In this document: positions 43,308 through 52,806 of the stretch, piece by piece
Position numbering within the stretch: position 1 is the first letter of the stretch
How the letters are laid out: the number at the start of each line of letters is the position of its first letter
NCBI RefSeq assembly: GCF_900177345.1
Contig: NZ_FWZT01000009.1
Location: 124,001-188,000, forward strand
Source of the DNA: Pseudobacteriovorax antillogorgiicola
GTDB taxonomy: Bacteria > Bdellovibrionota_B > Oligoflexia > Oligoflexales > Oligoflexaceae
Direction: 5' to 3'
Length of the DNA: 64,000 nt
Position numbers and translations under genes: made by a program
The notes under the pieces: model-generated
Seen by the model: only the letters and a program-made list of their open reading frames with translations
Databases searched by the model: none
Told to the model about the DNA's origin: nothing

Positions 43308-45206
43308 TCAGTTGGCAGTGGCCAGTACAGCATTGGTGTCGATGTAGGCTTTGTGCAGATAAACAACAAAGATGGTGCCATGGTGATCGGATTGGTGAGC
43401 TTCTTGGGAATTCACTTCAATGGAGCCGCCAAAGGCCTCCACATAAGCCTTAACAATTGGCATACCAAAGCCGGTTCCCTGCTCGCCATCAGTGCCGGGT
43501 CGGCTGGTGTTGGAGCTGCTGTCGAAAATCTCATCTCGAATCTCTGCGGGCATGCCGACTCCAAAGTCCTGAACCGTGATGATAATCTGATCTTTGTTTG
43601 GCTCGGTAACCTTGATAATAATCTTTGAGTCTGGAAAGGAAAACTTGATGGCATTCGAAACAAGGTTATTGATGACATCATTGCCAAGGCTTATGGGGTG
43701 GGCTAACACGTGAAGTTCGTCAGCTTCCATTTCCACGACAAGCTGCAACTTTTTCTTCTGTAGCTGCTCACTAAAAAGGAACTGAGCATCGTCGATTAGG
43801 GAACGTATGGGAACCGCTTCCAGGGATATGATCTTCTTACCCGATTCAAGTGCGAGCATGCTCCGTACATGTTGAGTGATCTGTTCTAGTTTTTGGTTAG
43901 CTCGTTCGATCCGTTTGATCCAGCGAGGCTGATCGTTGGCAGCTACCTTTGGTAATATTCGTATGGCGCCATCGATGACCGAAATAGGCGTTGCAAGGTC
44001 GTGGCATAGCACCCGAGCGAGCTGCTGCATTTTATCTCCGTGTTTGGCTTTTTCCGAGAGGCTTGCTTTTTCGAACTGTAGCTCTTTAATTTTTACAGCG
44101 AGGGCCAACGACATTAAAAATACTTCAATAACACACCCAACGTAGATCGCGTTTCTAGAAATAGCGCTCTGGGGAATAATGCTATACATGGCTAACGTCC
44201 AGTATATGACCGTAAAGATGATGGTTCCCCACGCGCAGAGATAAAGTACTGCTCCCTTTAAACCCTTGATACAGGCCTTGATTGATACTAGCAATGCAGT
44301 GAGTGAGGCGAGACTGTTGAAGATATCAGTCAGTAATCCAGCAGTAGAGCTTTCTCCAAATAACAAACAGATGAATGGGGGAATCCAAAGGTAGATCATG
44401 ATGCGAAGGATTAGGTCAGAGACTGGCATGTATTTTTCTGTTTGGAGAAACTGTCTTGCAAACAAAAGGGCTGATGCTGGCACGAAGCAACGGATGTAAG
44501 GGTTACTATCCAGCAAGATAGCTCTGAGGTCGCCATCGATCAGAAACCAAAAGCCTGATGTCACAGAAATATGGAGGGTCATGGAGATCCCAAATAGACA
44601 ATAAAATAGGTAGGTACGGCTGCGTAGTGAGGCAGTCAGGAATAGGTTATAAAATACGATAGCGACCATCATAGCGATGATCATGATATAGAAAGCTGCA
44701 TCCTTTACTTGATAGTGACTCCAATTATCCTGAGAAATGAGGCTATAAGAGAAATTAATGGACACTGGGCTGTAAGCTTTTAATACAACAGTTACAACCT
44801 CATTGGCCTTCACAAGCAGAGGAAACGCAATGGTGCGGCTTGGAACAGCCTGCTGGTTTATGGGCCGATGAGTTCCACTCTGAAAGTAGTTATGCTTCAA
44901 AGAGCTGCGAACAATCCAGACATCGAGCTGAGAGAAAACGGAACTAGCACCTACCCAGTTGTATCGAAGAGTCTCGCTGGTGGGGTTGTAAACCTTGAAG
45001 CTAAACCACATAGGTTTTGAATGGTAACCAAATACTAAAAACTCTGCATTTTTAGCTTCATTTCTGCGGATTTTGTCTAAGTAATCATGAAGTGATAAGG
45101 ATCGATCACTCTCCGTGAAATAGCGGTACTCGCTCACCACAAGGTCGCTCATAGCGAGCGACTTGCTTGCCAAAAAAAGGGCTAGGGCTAGCATAAGTAA
45201 TTTCAC
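43308..45206 (-). CDS. 7TM-DISM sensor histidine kinase
   Basis: The 632-residue protein has a signal peptide, a periplasmic 7TMR-DISMED2-like domain (about 25-165), seven hydrophobic helices (about 170-370), a coiled coil and a complete kinase. The H-box is CHDLATPI (His402), the N-box is INNLVSNAIKF (about 512-522), G1 is DFGVGM (547-552) and G2 is GTGFGMPIVK (577-586). All are intact, unlike the other 7TM-DISM kinase in this window. It lacks a receiver and no response regulator is adjacent, so its partner is elsewhere. The sensed ligand is unknown. Confidence 0.9.
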   Translation of the reverse strand: MKLLMLALALFLASKSLAMSDLVVSEYRYFTESDRSLSLHDYLDKIRRNEAKNAEFLVFGYHSKPMWFSFKVYNPTSETLRYNWVGASSVFSQLDVWIVRSSLKHNYFQSGTHRPINQQAVPSRTIAFPLLVKANEVVTVVLKAYSPVSINFSYSLISQDNWSHYQVKDAAFYIMIIAMMVAIVFYNLFLTASLRSRTYLFYCLFGISMTLHISVTSGFWFLIDGDLRAILLDSNPYIRCFVPASALLFARQFLQTEKYMPVSDLILRIMIYLWIPPFICLLFGESSTAGLLTDIFNSLASLTALLVSIKACIKGLKGAVLYLCAWGTIIFTVIYWTLAMYSIIPQSAISRNAIYVGCVIEVFLMSLALAVKIKELQFEKASLSEKAKHGDKMQQLARVLCHDLATPISVIDGAIRILPKVAANDQPRWIKRIERANQKLEQITQHVRSMLALESGKKIISLEAVPIRSLIDDAQFLFSEQLQKKKLQLVVEMEADELHVLAHPISLGNDVINNLVSNAIKFSFPDSKIIIKVTEPNKDQIIITVQDFGVGMPAEIRDEIFDSSSNTSRPGTDGEQGTGFGMPIVKAYVEAFGGSIEVNSQEAHQSDHHGTIFVVYLHKAYIDTNAVLATAN

Positions 45207-45289
45207 GAGTGAAAGGCCGTATACAATTGATGATAACGGCCTTTCTATCGGTCATTGACAGACCTTTTGAAGAAGATTTGAAGCCGTAA

Positions 45290-45805
45290 TTAAAATCGGT
45301 ATAATCTGCCTCGGCAATTCAAGTCTACAGTGCCGCCCATATGAGATCCTGCTTGGAAAATATAGTGAGCCGAAAATTCGTTCTCTGGGTTCTGGGGAAT
45401 TACCAAATGGCCCCACATTCCACCACCATCCCAAGATGTTGTGTGGTTGGCATTAAAAGGGAACTGAAAGTGGTTCAAGTAAACCCGAGGCTTATATTGG
45501 GGGTTGTTCTCGACGAAACCATGGCTAAACGAACCGTAGTAGACATCGAATGACTCAACTATACTTTCTCCCTCGCTTAAGTCATCATAGCTGACCGCGA
45601 TATGACCAACGACCCGACTCAAACTGGCCTTTTGACCTTCTACTTCCATACGGAAATTTAGGTAGGCTTGTGCTGGCCATTCTTGGTTACCAAGCTGACG
45701 AAGGCTGTTACCAGTGGCTGTGCAAGTCACGTTGCCTCTCATGCCAGCGTGCGCAAATGGTGCAAGGACGCAAGTCAAAAGCATGGCGATCATAAACTGT
45801 TTCAT
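45290..45805 (-). CDS. Small secreted protein, unknown function
   Basis: The 171-residue product has a signal peptide (MKQFMIAMLLTCVLAPFAHA) and a beta-strand-rich mature part with two cysteines (NVTC near the start and LNCRGR near the end), probably a disulfide. The ATG at 45805 has AGGAG ten bases upstream. No family is recognised. It follows the kinase gene's start by 83 bases in the same direction, so it could precede it in one transcript. Confidence 0.6.
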   Translation of the reverse strand: MKQFMIAMLLTCVLAPFAHAGMRGNVTCTATGNSLRQLGNQEWPAQAYLNFRMEVEGQKASLSRVVGHIAVSYDDLSEGESIVESFDVYYGSFSHGFVENNPQYKPRVYLNHFQFPFNANHTTSWDGGGMWGHLVIPQNPENEFSAHYIFQAGSHMGGTVDLNCRGRLYRF

Positions 45806-46013
45806 AAGTTTCACTCCTAAAGTGCAAAAGATGGATGTACTGACTACCATAATTGGAGAGTTTGGTTCAAATTAGCCATAATACTTAGTGTTTTTAGTAA
45901 GTATATGATATTATTGTTTATAATAGCATGTTTGAGATTATTCGCTAGCTCGATTCAAAAAATTGATAGCATAATGGGAAGAGGCAGCTTGGAAAACTAA
46001 ACGTAACAATAGA

Positions 46014-46682
46014 GTGGTTGTCGACATGATATCACCCCTTGCAGTTGCTCCTGCTCCTTGGTCTCTGGAAGGTCGGGGCTTTATGTTTTACTATGTGATG
46101 TCTCCAAGAGACTTAACGGGGGCCTGGGATGGTTTCAAGCATATTCCATTCTGCGGTGGTGTGGGAGCATTCATGCTCGTCGAATATGAGCGTTCTCCTG
46201 TGGGCCCTTATCACGAGGTTCTCTTTATTCCTGGTCTCTTTCGCTTTGGTTGGCGTTTCGGGTTGGTTATTTCAAAGATCTATGTATCGTCTAGAGAGAG
46301 CGTTATGGGTGGTCAGGACAATTGGGGCATTCCGAAGGACCATGCTGAATTTGCAATAAGTCAGCATGGGAATCGTGAGTCTTGGGTCATCACGAAGGGG
46401 CGCCAGCCTATCATCACAGCCGAGCTTGAGCATGGTCAAACGAGCTTTCCAGTGAGCACTGGAATCTTACCTTTGAGCCTCCGGCAGGAGTGGCAAGGGC
46501 TCCATTACCGAACCAAGATGAAAGGTCAGGGCCGCGCCCGTTCGGCAACTTTGGTAAACCTGGAAAGTGAGCTTCCCGAAGTTCAGCAACTTTGGGGGAG
46601 GCGTTATTTGGGAATGTATGTTGACCCATTCTTTCTCATGTTTCCCAAGGCTAAGGTGAGCAATGCAAGAACTCTGTCATAA
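46014..46682 (+). CDS. Acetoacetate-decarboxylase-like (ADC superfamily) protein
   Basis: The 222-residue protein has the ADC pattern APAPWSLEGRGFMFYY at the start, then ESVMGGQDNWGIPKDHAEF (about 100-118), where the GxPK Lys is the candidate Schiff-base residue. ADC-family enzymes decarboxylate or hydrate beta-keto acids or aldehydes; several act in lipid or polyketide pathways. The start is GTG 46014 or ATG 46026. The gene overlaps the following short-chain dehydrogenase by 20 bases, so the two act together. Confidence 0.75.
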   Translation: MVVDMISPLAVAPAPWSLEGRGFMFYYVMSPRDLTGAWDGFKHIPFCGGVGAFMLVEYERSPVGPYHEVLFIPGLFRFGWRFGLVISKIYVSSRESVMGGQDNWGIPKDHAEFAISQHGNRESWVITKGRQPIITAELEHGQTSFPVSTGILPLSLRQEWQGLHYRTKMKGQGRARSATLVNLESELPEVQQLWGRRYLGMYVDPFFLMFPKAKVSNARTLS

Positions 46683-47436
46683 ATCGATTGTCTTAACGGG
46701 TGGCAACTCGGGAATCGGTGCTGCGCTTCTCAAGGAGCTGGCGAAACCTGAAAGATATAATAAACTTTTGGTTGCGGATAAGAGCGTCGATCAAATCCCA
46801 GAGATGGATCATGTAAAAGCGATTGCAATAGATTTGAGTCAAGAGCGAAGCATCGCTTTATTGCTAGAGCAAGCGTATCGTTCCTTTGAAAAGATTGATC
46901 TGTTCTTCTCGAATGCGGGCTTGGCGTATTATCATGGGGTGAAGAGCGATCAGTGGAGCGGTCTAGACTATCTCTTTCGGGTCAATGTTTTAAGCCAGCT
47001 ATCGCTATTTTCAAGCCTCCTGCATAGGCAAGCAGAAGAAGATTTTCGCTTTGTAGTCACAGCATCAGGAATGAGCTATATGGGAATCCCAGGTTATGCG
47101 AGCTATTCAGCGAGCAAACATGCTTTGTTAGGATTCGCGAGCACTGCTCGGTTTGAATTGAAAGAACCTCAGACTCTAACTATGGTGTATCCTGTCGCCA
47201 CCCGAACGAGATTCTTCGAACAAGATACGGGACATCGCGCCCCGGTGCCTTGGCCTTCCCAATCAGCAGAACAAGTTTCCCGAGCTATCCTCAGAGGACT
47301 TGAACGAGGTCAGAAAGATATCTATCCCTTTCCTGGGTTCCGATTGATGATTTGGTTTCATCAGGCTTTCGGCTTAGGATGGCTGTATCAAGTTTATTGT
47401 CAGAGAGTTTTCAGGAGATTTTTTGGCAAGGAGTAG
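46663..47436 (+). CDS. Short-chain dehydrogenase/reductase
   Basis: The 257-residue Rossmann enzyme has the nucleotide-binding TGGNSGIGAALL (about 12-23), NAG (about 87), the catalytic Ser in VTASGMSYMG and Tyr-xxx-Lys in YASYSASK. The classical SDR tetrad is present. The C-terminus has an extra 30-residue helical segment with Trp, Phe and Arg (RLMIWFHQAFGLGWLYQVYC), which may touch the membrane. It overlaps the ADC-like gene by 20 bases and its own stop lies in a hairpin. The pair probably modifies a hydrophobic keto compound. Confidence 0.85.
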   Translation: MQELCHKSIVLTGGNSGIGAALLKELAKPERYNKLLVADKSVDQIPEMDHVKAIAIDLSQERSIALLLEQAYRSFEKIDLFFSNAGLAYYHGVKSDQWSGLDYLFRVNVLSQLSLFSSLLHRQAEEDFRFVVTASGMSYMGIPGYASYSASKHALLGFASTARFELKEPQTLTMVYPVATRTRFFEQDTGHRAPVPWPSQSAEQVSRAILRGLERGQKDIYPFPGFRLMIWFHQAFGLGWLYQVYCQRVFRRFFGKE

Positions 47437-47454
47437 CTTCTTCAAGCTATTCCT
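47429..47454. terminator. Hairpin at the SDR gene end
   Basis: AGGAGTAGCTT / AAGCTATTCCT (11 bp with one G-U pair) closes a CTTC loop and includes the SDR stop codon. No T-tract follows, so it may instead be a bidirectional barrier between convergent genes. Confidence 0.5.
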
Positions 47455-47481
47455 CGCTCGGTGAGCATCTTGGCGAAGCTC

Positions 47482-48375
47482 TTAATAGGAAATGCCAACT
47501 ACAGGAAGGTGGTCGCTGATCGCTTCTTCGTAAACTTGTAAGTCTTCGTAAGGGGTAGCGATTTTAACTTCTTTCAGATCAAAGTTACGAGTCACAATGT
47601 GGTCAATCAAGCTCTTGCGGCCCACGAAGTAACTGTAGAAGTTGTCTTCCCAAAGCTCTGCAGTTTCTACCTCAAAACCAGATCCTACAGTCCAAGGAGA
47701 CATCTCGGGTTGGTCAAGCTGAGAGTTAAAGTCGCCAAGGATCACTAGATTTATGTTGGGGTCTTTTGAAATCAAGGTATCCACATAGTCTTTAAGCATC
47801 TTGTTCGCAGCTACCCTGCGTTCTTGGCTCTTCTTGTCACCTTTGGCCTTGAGGTGAACTGAAATGATGGTGAGCACTTCATCTGTTTGTTTAATCCGAG
47901 CTTGAATTTCGAGAGCAGGTCTCGGAAAAATGTAGCCCTGACTTTTAAACAAGTCTTTTTGGGAAATAACTTCAATGGAGTCTGTGCGATATAGAAAGCC
48001 AAGTTTCATAAACGTGCCGCCTTCTGAAATCAGAGATTGGTAACCGTCTAGGCTGTCGGCTAGGCGAATCAGTTCGGTTCCTGATTCAATTTCTTGCACG
48101 GCAACCAAGTCTAGCTGCCAGCTTTTCATGATTTCAGCGAGTGTAGGAACGGTCGACGTGCTTTTTGGAAAGTTTTCGATGTTCCAAGTTGCGATTTCAA
48201 AGGTGCTGCTAGTTCCAATGGATTTAGTAAATAAGGGTTCCTCACGGGGGCCGGTATCTTCGGTACTGTCAGGCGGATTATAATCACCGACATCAGGGCG
48301 ATCTTTGGTCGAGGTTTCGACGCAGGCGGTGGTGAGCAGAAGGACCGAAAGAAGAGTGCTGGAAATATACTTCAT
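47482..48375 (-). CDS. Exo/endonuclease/phosphatase-fold lipoprotein
   Basis: The 297-residue protein has a lipoprotein signal (SVLLLTTAC, lipid Cys about residue 18). An EEP domain follows: EIATWNIENFP, LVAVQEIES, the His in ISVHLKAKGDKKSQERR, LGDFNSQLD and the final SDHLPVVG. The catalytic His, Asp and Asn residues of DNase I-type enzymes are present. It could be a nuclease or a phosphodiesterase at the envelope, like the other secreted nucleases in this window. The ATG at 48375 is preferred. Confidence 0.85.
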   Translation of the reverse strand: MKYISSTLLSVLLLTTACVETSTKDRPDVGDYNPPDSTEDTGPREEPLFTKSIGTSSTFEIATWNIENFPKSTSTVPTLAEIMKSWQLDLVAVQEIESGTELIRLADSLDGYQSLISEGGTFMKLGFLYRTDSIEVISQKDLFKSQGYIFPRPALEIQARIKQTDEVLTIISVHLKAKGDKKSQERRVAANKMLKDYVDTLISKDPNINLVILGDFNSQLDQPEMSPWTVGSGFEVETAELWEDNFYSYFVGRKSLIDHIVTRNFDLKEVKIATPYEDLQVYEEAISDHLPVVGISY

Positions 48376-48544
48376 AAGGACCACTTTATGTAGGGGTTTT
48401 CGTTGCTTAGCCACGGGGGTTTTACCTTAGTTCATGGGCAAGAGGCAACGATAAAATGTCCTTAATGACTCCATCAAAAAGATCTCTTTAATTAAAAATA
48501 CTTACGCCTTTTTGAGTGATGTCCGAGCGCCCTAACGTTCCAAC

Positions 48545-50365
48545 CTATAGTTTGATTTTAAATGTCTCGTCGATGCGGGTAACAGGTGGTAACTTCTGAC
48601 CTTTCCGTTTAGCTGTCTCCACTTTTTTCTTAAGCTCTTTGTCGATCCACATCAGCCCGCCGCTTGAGGTTCCAAAATAATCAAAGTAGTAGGTGGTTTT
48701 AGTACCAGGGACCTTGGGGAATTGAATCCAGGCCCAATAAGCTAAGCGATAGTAGGGAACTTCAAACAGTGGAATCTGAATGGCGAGATCATGGACCCTC
48801 TGCTGGATTTTATGTGCCAAATCGACTCTCTCTTTCTCGTCTATTGAAGCTCTGTAGCCCTCAATTAGCTTGTCCAACTCAGGATCGGCAGTGTTGGAAA
48901 AGTTATTTGTTTGGGGAATACCGGCATTAGACGAATGATATTGGCCATAGTATTGTGGCCGATATCTTGGGCCCCAAGAAACAAAGGCAATCTCATGCTT
49001 TTTTTCCAGAAAGCTTTTCCACATGGCTGCGCCATCAAGAAGTTTCAGTTTAAGTTCAATGCCTGATTTCTTGGCTTCTTCCCTTAGCACTACCAAACGA
49101 GGAGCAATATTCGCCTGGGAATAGGTGATTGTCGTGCTCAAGGTCTTACCATCCTTGGTACGAATGCCTTGCGCATTTCGAGTTTTCCAACCGGCGGCAT
49201 CGAGCAGTTCGTCAGCTTTCTTCAAGTCGAACGGGCGAGCCTTAACCTTGAGGTTGGTATACTCTCCATAGCCCCGAGAGATTCCTTGGAGCCGGTTATA
49301 GTCTCCGCGCAGGACTTGCTGAATGACTTTATCGACGTTCATGGAGTAGTGGAACGCTTCGCGCACTTTCTGGTCTTTGAAAAAGTCGAAGGCTTCGTTC
49401 AGGGTTAGCACATAGTCGGAACGTGGTCGATCATTGTAGGCCATCAGTTTATGGATATAGCCGTAGTCAAATTCCTTGGTCTTAGATTTGTCATGCCAAT
49501 AGTCAGGAAAAGGTATCGACATGTAGTCAATCTTACCTTTTTTCAGGTATTCGAAATTTACGTTTTGGTCGCGAATCACCTTGAGTGTGATCTTGTCAAT
49601 ATTGAAGCGGTTTTTGAACCAAGGAAGGTCCTGAGCCCACCAGTCTTTTTTTCGTCTGAAGGTGATACTTTTGCCTTTTTTCACCTTATCGATATAGTAT
49701 GGGCCACTGTTAGGCTTCACCTTCCAGTTGTAGTTTTGGACAAAGTTCTTATCCAATTTGTAGAAGTGTTTCGGAACCGGAGTGATATTTGTGTAGTAAA
49801 GCATGTCAGGCTTGGGTTTTGGTAAAGTTATAGCAACCACATCTTTGCCATCCTTGGCTTTGAACTTCTGGATCGCTTCAATCTGATCGGTGTAGTACTG
49901 ATTGTACCAAGGGTGAACGATATGCTCCGACCGATAAAACTCCAAGGTGTAGACAAAATCGTCCGCCGTCACCGGCTTTTTATCTGACCATCGAGCTGCA
50001 GAATTTAGCTTGTAGTAGGCGGTTTTGCCATTTTTATCAAAGGCCCAATGAGTTGCCAATTCAGGTAGAAATTTGTCAGTATTCGGGTGGATCGTGACCA
50101 TGCCCATATCATTGTTGTCCATCATCGCTCGGAATCCACCATTGGAGTCGGGGCCTACCTGGCGAAGGGTGAGCGGGAAGGTCAGCATGCTATCCACCAG
50201 CGTCCCGCCCTTCTTTGCATTTGGGCTGGCGATAAGCGGTGTGACTTCATTGGTTTGCCATTTCAAATCGCTAGGAAGCTTATCGACCCCCTGGCTGATG
50301 GCAAGCTCTGGTGTGCCCCCAAGTAACAAGCAGCAAGCTAGGCTTAGTAAGGTTTTCAATTTCAT
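48545..50365 (-). CDS. yejA: Peptide ABC transporter substrate-binding protein (YejA)
   Basis: The 606-residue periplasmic SBP_bac_5 protein has a signal peptide (LLSLACCLLLGGTPELAIS). The YejA-type N-terminus ASPNAKKGGTLVDSM is typical; KKGG is conserved in SBP_bac_5 proteins. DDFVYTLEFYRS and LNEAFDFFKDQKVREAFHYSMN are further family segments. YejA in E. coli delivers microcin C and peptides. The ATG at 50365 has GGGAG directly next to it, so the true start may be the in-frame TTG at 50359, which sits six bases from it. It is the third gene after yejB and yejE. Confidence 0.88.
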   Translation of the reverse strand: MKLKTLLSLACCLLLGGTPELAISQGVDKLPSDLKWQTNEVTPLIASPNAKKGGTLVDSMLTFPLTLRQVGPDSNGGFRAMMDNNDMGMVTIHPNTDKFLPELATHWAFDKNGKTAYYKLNSAARWSDKKPVTADDFVYTLEFYRSEHIVHPWYNQYYTDQIEAIQKFKAKDGKDVVAITLPKPKPDMLYYTNITPVPKHFYKLDKNFVQNYNWKVKPNSGPYYIDKVKKGKSITFRRKKDWWAQDLPWFKNRFNIDKITLKVIRDQNVNFEYLKKGKIDYMSIPFPDYWHDKSKTKEFDYGYIHKLMAYNDRPRSDYVLTLNEAFDFFKDQKVREAFHYSMNVDKVIQQVLRGDYNRLQGISRGYGEYTNLKVKARPFDLKKADELLDAAGWKTRNAQGIRTKDGKTLSTTITYSQANIAPRLVVLREEAKKSGIELKLKLLDGAAMWKSFLEKKHEIAFVSWGPRYRPQYYGQYHSSNAGIPQTNNFSNTADPELDKLIEGYRASIDEKERVDLAHKIQQRVHDLAIQIPLFEVPYYRLAYWAWIQFPKVPGTKTTYYFDYFGTSSGGLMWIDKELKKKVETAKRKGQKLPPVTRIDETFKIKL

Positions 50366-50377
50366 CTCCCTTGTTTC

Positions 50378-51424
50378 CTATTCGTAGGTCGTGTGAACTT
50401 TCGGGTCGAAGGCCTCGCGAATCGCTTCGCCCACAAATGTTACCATAATCAAGATAACAACCATAAATGTCACAACCGATGACACGATCCAAATCGCCGA
50501 AAGGTTTTCTGTTCCCTGCTGCAGTAATTCTCCCCAACTAGGGGTTGGTGCTGGCAGCCCGAAGCCCAAGTAGTCTAAAGCTGTCAGGCTTGTGATCCCG
50601 GAAACTACTTGAAATGGAACAAACGTGATGATGGTCGAAATCGTATTCGGCAAGATGTGGTTGAAGATAATGCGGCTCGTGGAGGCACCGCTGGCTTTTG
50701 CAGCGTGAACATATTCCCGAGCCTTTTCCTTATAGGTCGCCGTGCGCATGTACCAAGTCATGGCAGGCCAGCTAAACATCACCATGATCACAATCAACAT
50801 TGTAAAGTTGGGAACCATGATTGAAGACATGATAATGACGACATAAAGAAAAGGAATATTCGACCAGATCTCAATCATGCGTTGTAAAACAATGTCGAAC
50901 TTGCCACCAAAGTATCCCATCATGCAGCCTACTGAAATTCCGATAGAGTAGGTCATCACTAAAAGACCTAGTGAGAAAAGGATTGCCGTGCGAAAACCAT
51001 AGAATAGGCGAGCTAGGATATCCCGTCCGGTGTTGTCGGTGCCGAGATAGTGCTGGTCTTCCGAATTGGGTGGAAACGGCGGGTACTCGCCATCCTTGAG
51101 GTTATTCTCATAGGGATTGTAGGGCACGATCGGCAGAATCACAAAGTTTTCCGAACCGTCTTGAGCAAAGCGCTCTTTAAGCTTACGATAGTTGGTTTCC
51201 CAGTCATAGCTTTCACCAAAGGTTGTTCCAGGGATAAAAGCACCATAGGTTGGAAAGTAGTATTCTCCTTGATAGCGTACCATCAATGCCCGGCTATTGA
51301 TAAAAAGCTCAGCAATCAAGGATAGTCCGACTAAGAACACAAGCAGGATCGTCGAGTAATACCCTCGGCGAATCGAGCGAAATTTACGAAGACGTTTCTG
51401 GGTGATCGGACTAATCTTAATCAT
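50378..51424 (-). CDS. yejE: Peptide ABC transporter permease (YejE)
   Basis: The 348-residue membrane permease is of the DppC type. The signatures are a long N-terminal periplasmic region, ENLKDGEYPPFPPNSEDQHY then LGTDNTGRDILARLFYGFR, and the loop EYVHAAKASGAS, with the EAA-type ATPase-contact segment. Typical helices follow. YejE differs from DppC by the extra periplasmic loop present here. It follows yejB by nine bases and is followed by yejA after 12 bases. Confidence 0.9.
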   Translation of the reverse strand: MIKISPITQKRLRKFRSIRRGYYSTILLVFLVGLSLIAELFINSRALMVRYQGEYYFPTYGAFIPGTTFGESYDWETNYRKLKERFAQDGSENFVILPIVPYNPYENNLKDGEYPPFPPNSEDQHYLGTDNTGRDILARLFYGFRTAILFSLGLLVMTYSIGISVGCMMGYFGGKFDIVLQRMIEIWSNIPFLYVVIIMSSIMVPNFTMLIVIMVMFSWPAMTWYMRTATYKEKAREYVHAAKASGASTSRIIFNHILPNTISTIITFVPFQVVSGITSLTALDYLGFGLPAPTPSWGELLQQGTENLSAIWIVSSVVTFMVVILIMVTFVGEAIREAFDPKVHTTYE

Positions 51425-51433
51425 GAAGAACCT

Positions 51434-52447
51434 TTAGAATTGAACCCGAGGATCGACAAGAGCCACACAAATATCCGATAGTATATTGCCAATAAGCTGT
51501 AGTACTGAAGAAATAACAAGAATTCCCAGCACAACAGGATAGTCGCGATTCAAGACAGACTCAAATCCCAGGAGTCCAAAACCATCGATATTAAAAATCT
51601 TTTCAATCAAAAAAGAGCCGGCGATGATCACCGATATGTTATTGCCAAAATGTGTGGCCATAGGGATGAGGCTATTTTGCAATGCATGCTTAAAAACAGC
51701 TGCGCGAAAGGTAAATCCTTTCGCCATTGCAGTTCGAACAAAGTCGGCAGCAAGGTTATCCATCAAGGCATTCTTCATCATAAAAGTTGTCACGGCAAAG
51801 CTGCCCATGATGTAGGCTGTCATTGGTAACACTGCGTGGTAGAGGACATCGAGAATCTTACCCCCTAGCTCAAGATCTTCAAAATCATCGCTAACAAAGC
51901 CACCGAGTGGGAACCATTCCAACTCGGAACCGAAGTAGACCATGAGAATTATGGCAACCACATAGCTTGGCAGAGCGTAACCTACAAAAACTGCGGCTGA
52001 ACTAACGTTATCCAGGGGTGTCTCATGTTTGATGGCCTTGATAATTCCCAGCGGGATACACACTAAGTAGGTGATAAGCATCGAGCTGACCCCGTAAAAA
52101 ATGGAGATCGGTAGGCGTTCTTCGATGATATCCACTACAGGATCTGCGTAGCGGGATGATCGGCCCAAGTCGCCGCTGATCACTTTTATCAGCCATTGGC
52201 CGTAGCTAACCAAGATGGGTTTATCGAAGCCATAATATTCGTTGAGCTGCTGAATCTGCTCTTCTGACAGCTGGGTGTCCATGCCAGAATCTGCCGCGCC
52301 TTCTTGCAGATTTGCTTGCTGCATTTCGGCAATCATCCGTTCCACTGGGCCGCCGGGCACAAAACGTGTGATAGTGAACACAATCAAGGTGATCCCAAGG
52401 AATGTTGGGGGTACCAGTAAGAGCCGTCTCAGAATATATTGTGCCAT
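51434..52447 (-). CDS. yejB: Peptide ABC transporter permease (YejB)
   Basis: The 337-residue permease of the DppB type: MAQYILRRLLLVPPTFLGIT at the start, FVPGGPVERM, the YejB-type insert (AADSGMDTQLSEEQIQQLN) before YYGFDKP, and FVRTAMAKGFTF, the EAA loop for ATPase contact. It has about six helices. It opens the yejB-yejE-yejA set. The ATPases are not adjacent but a D/F pair is found at 38941-40922. Confidence 0.9.
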   Translation of the reverse strand: MAQYILRRLLLVPPTFLGITLIVFTITRFVPGGPVERMIAEMQQANLQEGAADSGMDTQLSEEQIQQLNEYYGFDKPILVSYGQWLIKVISGDLGRSSRYADPVVDIIEERLPISIFYGVSSMLITYLVCIPLGIIKAIKHETPLDNVSSAAVFVGYALPSYVVAIILMVYFGSELEWFPLGGFVSDDFEDLELGGKILDVLYHAVLPMTAYIMGSFAVTTFMMKNALMDNLAADFVRTAMAKGFTFRAAVFKHALQNSLIPMATHFGNNISVIIAGSFLIEKIFNIDGFGLLGFESVLNRDYPVVLGILVISSVLQLIGNILSDICVALVDPRVQF

Positions 52448-52806
52448 TCGGTACTAGCCTAATATGTAGTGGAAAGTCTCGGTTACGACCTGTAGTTCAA
52501 TAAAATAACCAACGATATTAATGGTTTCGAAAACATTGTCCGGTGCAAACCTTGGCAAGCATACTTGACCACGACACTTTATAAAGTACGCAAGGATTTC
52601 GTTAGCTTGTCACAACACTGCAAGCGATTAATTTTTCGGATTCTGGCTAAAAAGCATGCCTGTATTCTATGGAAAATTAAAGGTTAATTTGTTCATTGCA
52701 AAATATGGAATAATGGCGTAATTTGGGGGACTTTTACTAAAACCCGGACAACAGGGTCTTGGTAATTTCTAAAAATATTATTATTTTCAATTGTTTAAGG
52801 TGGACC
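52448..52806. other. Divergent intergenic region, yejB to era
   Basis: About 360 bases with promoters for both directions. A perfect 12-bp palindrome (ACTTTATAAAGT) at 52576-52587 is the only striking element. No RNA gene was found. Confidence 0.5.
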
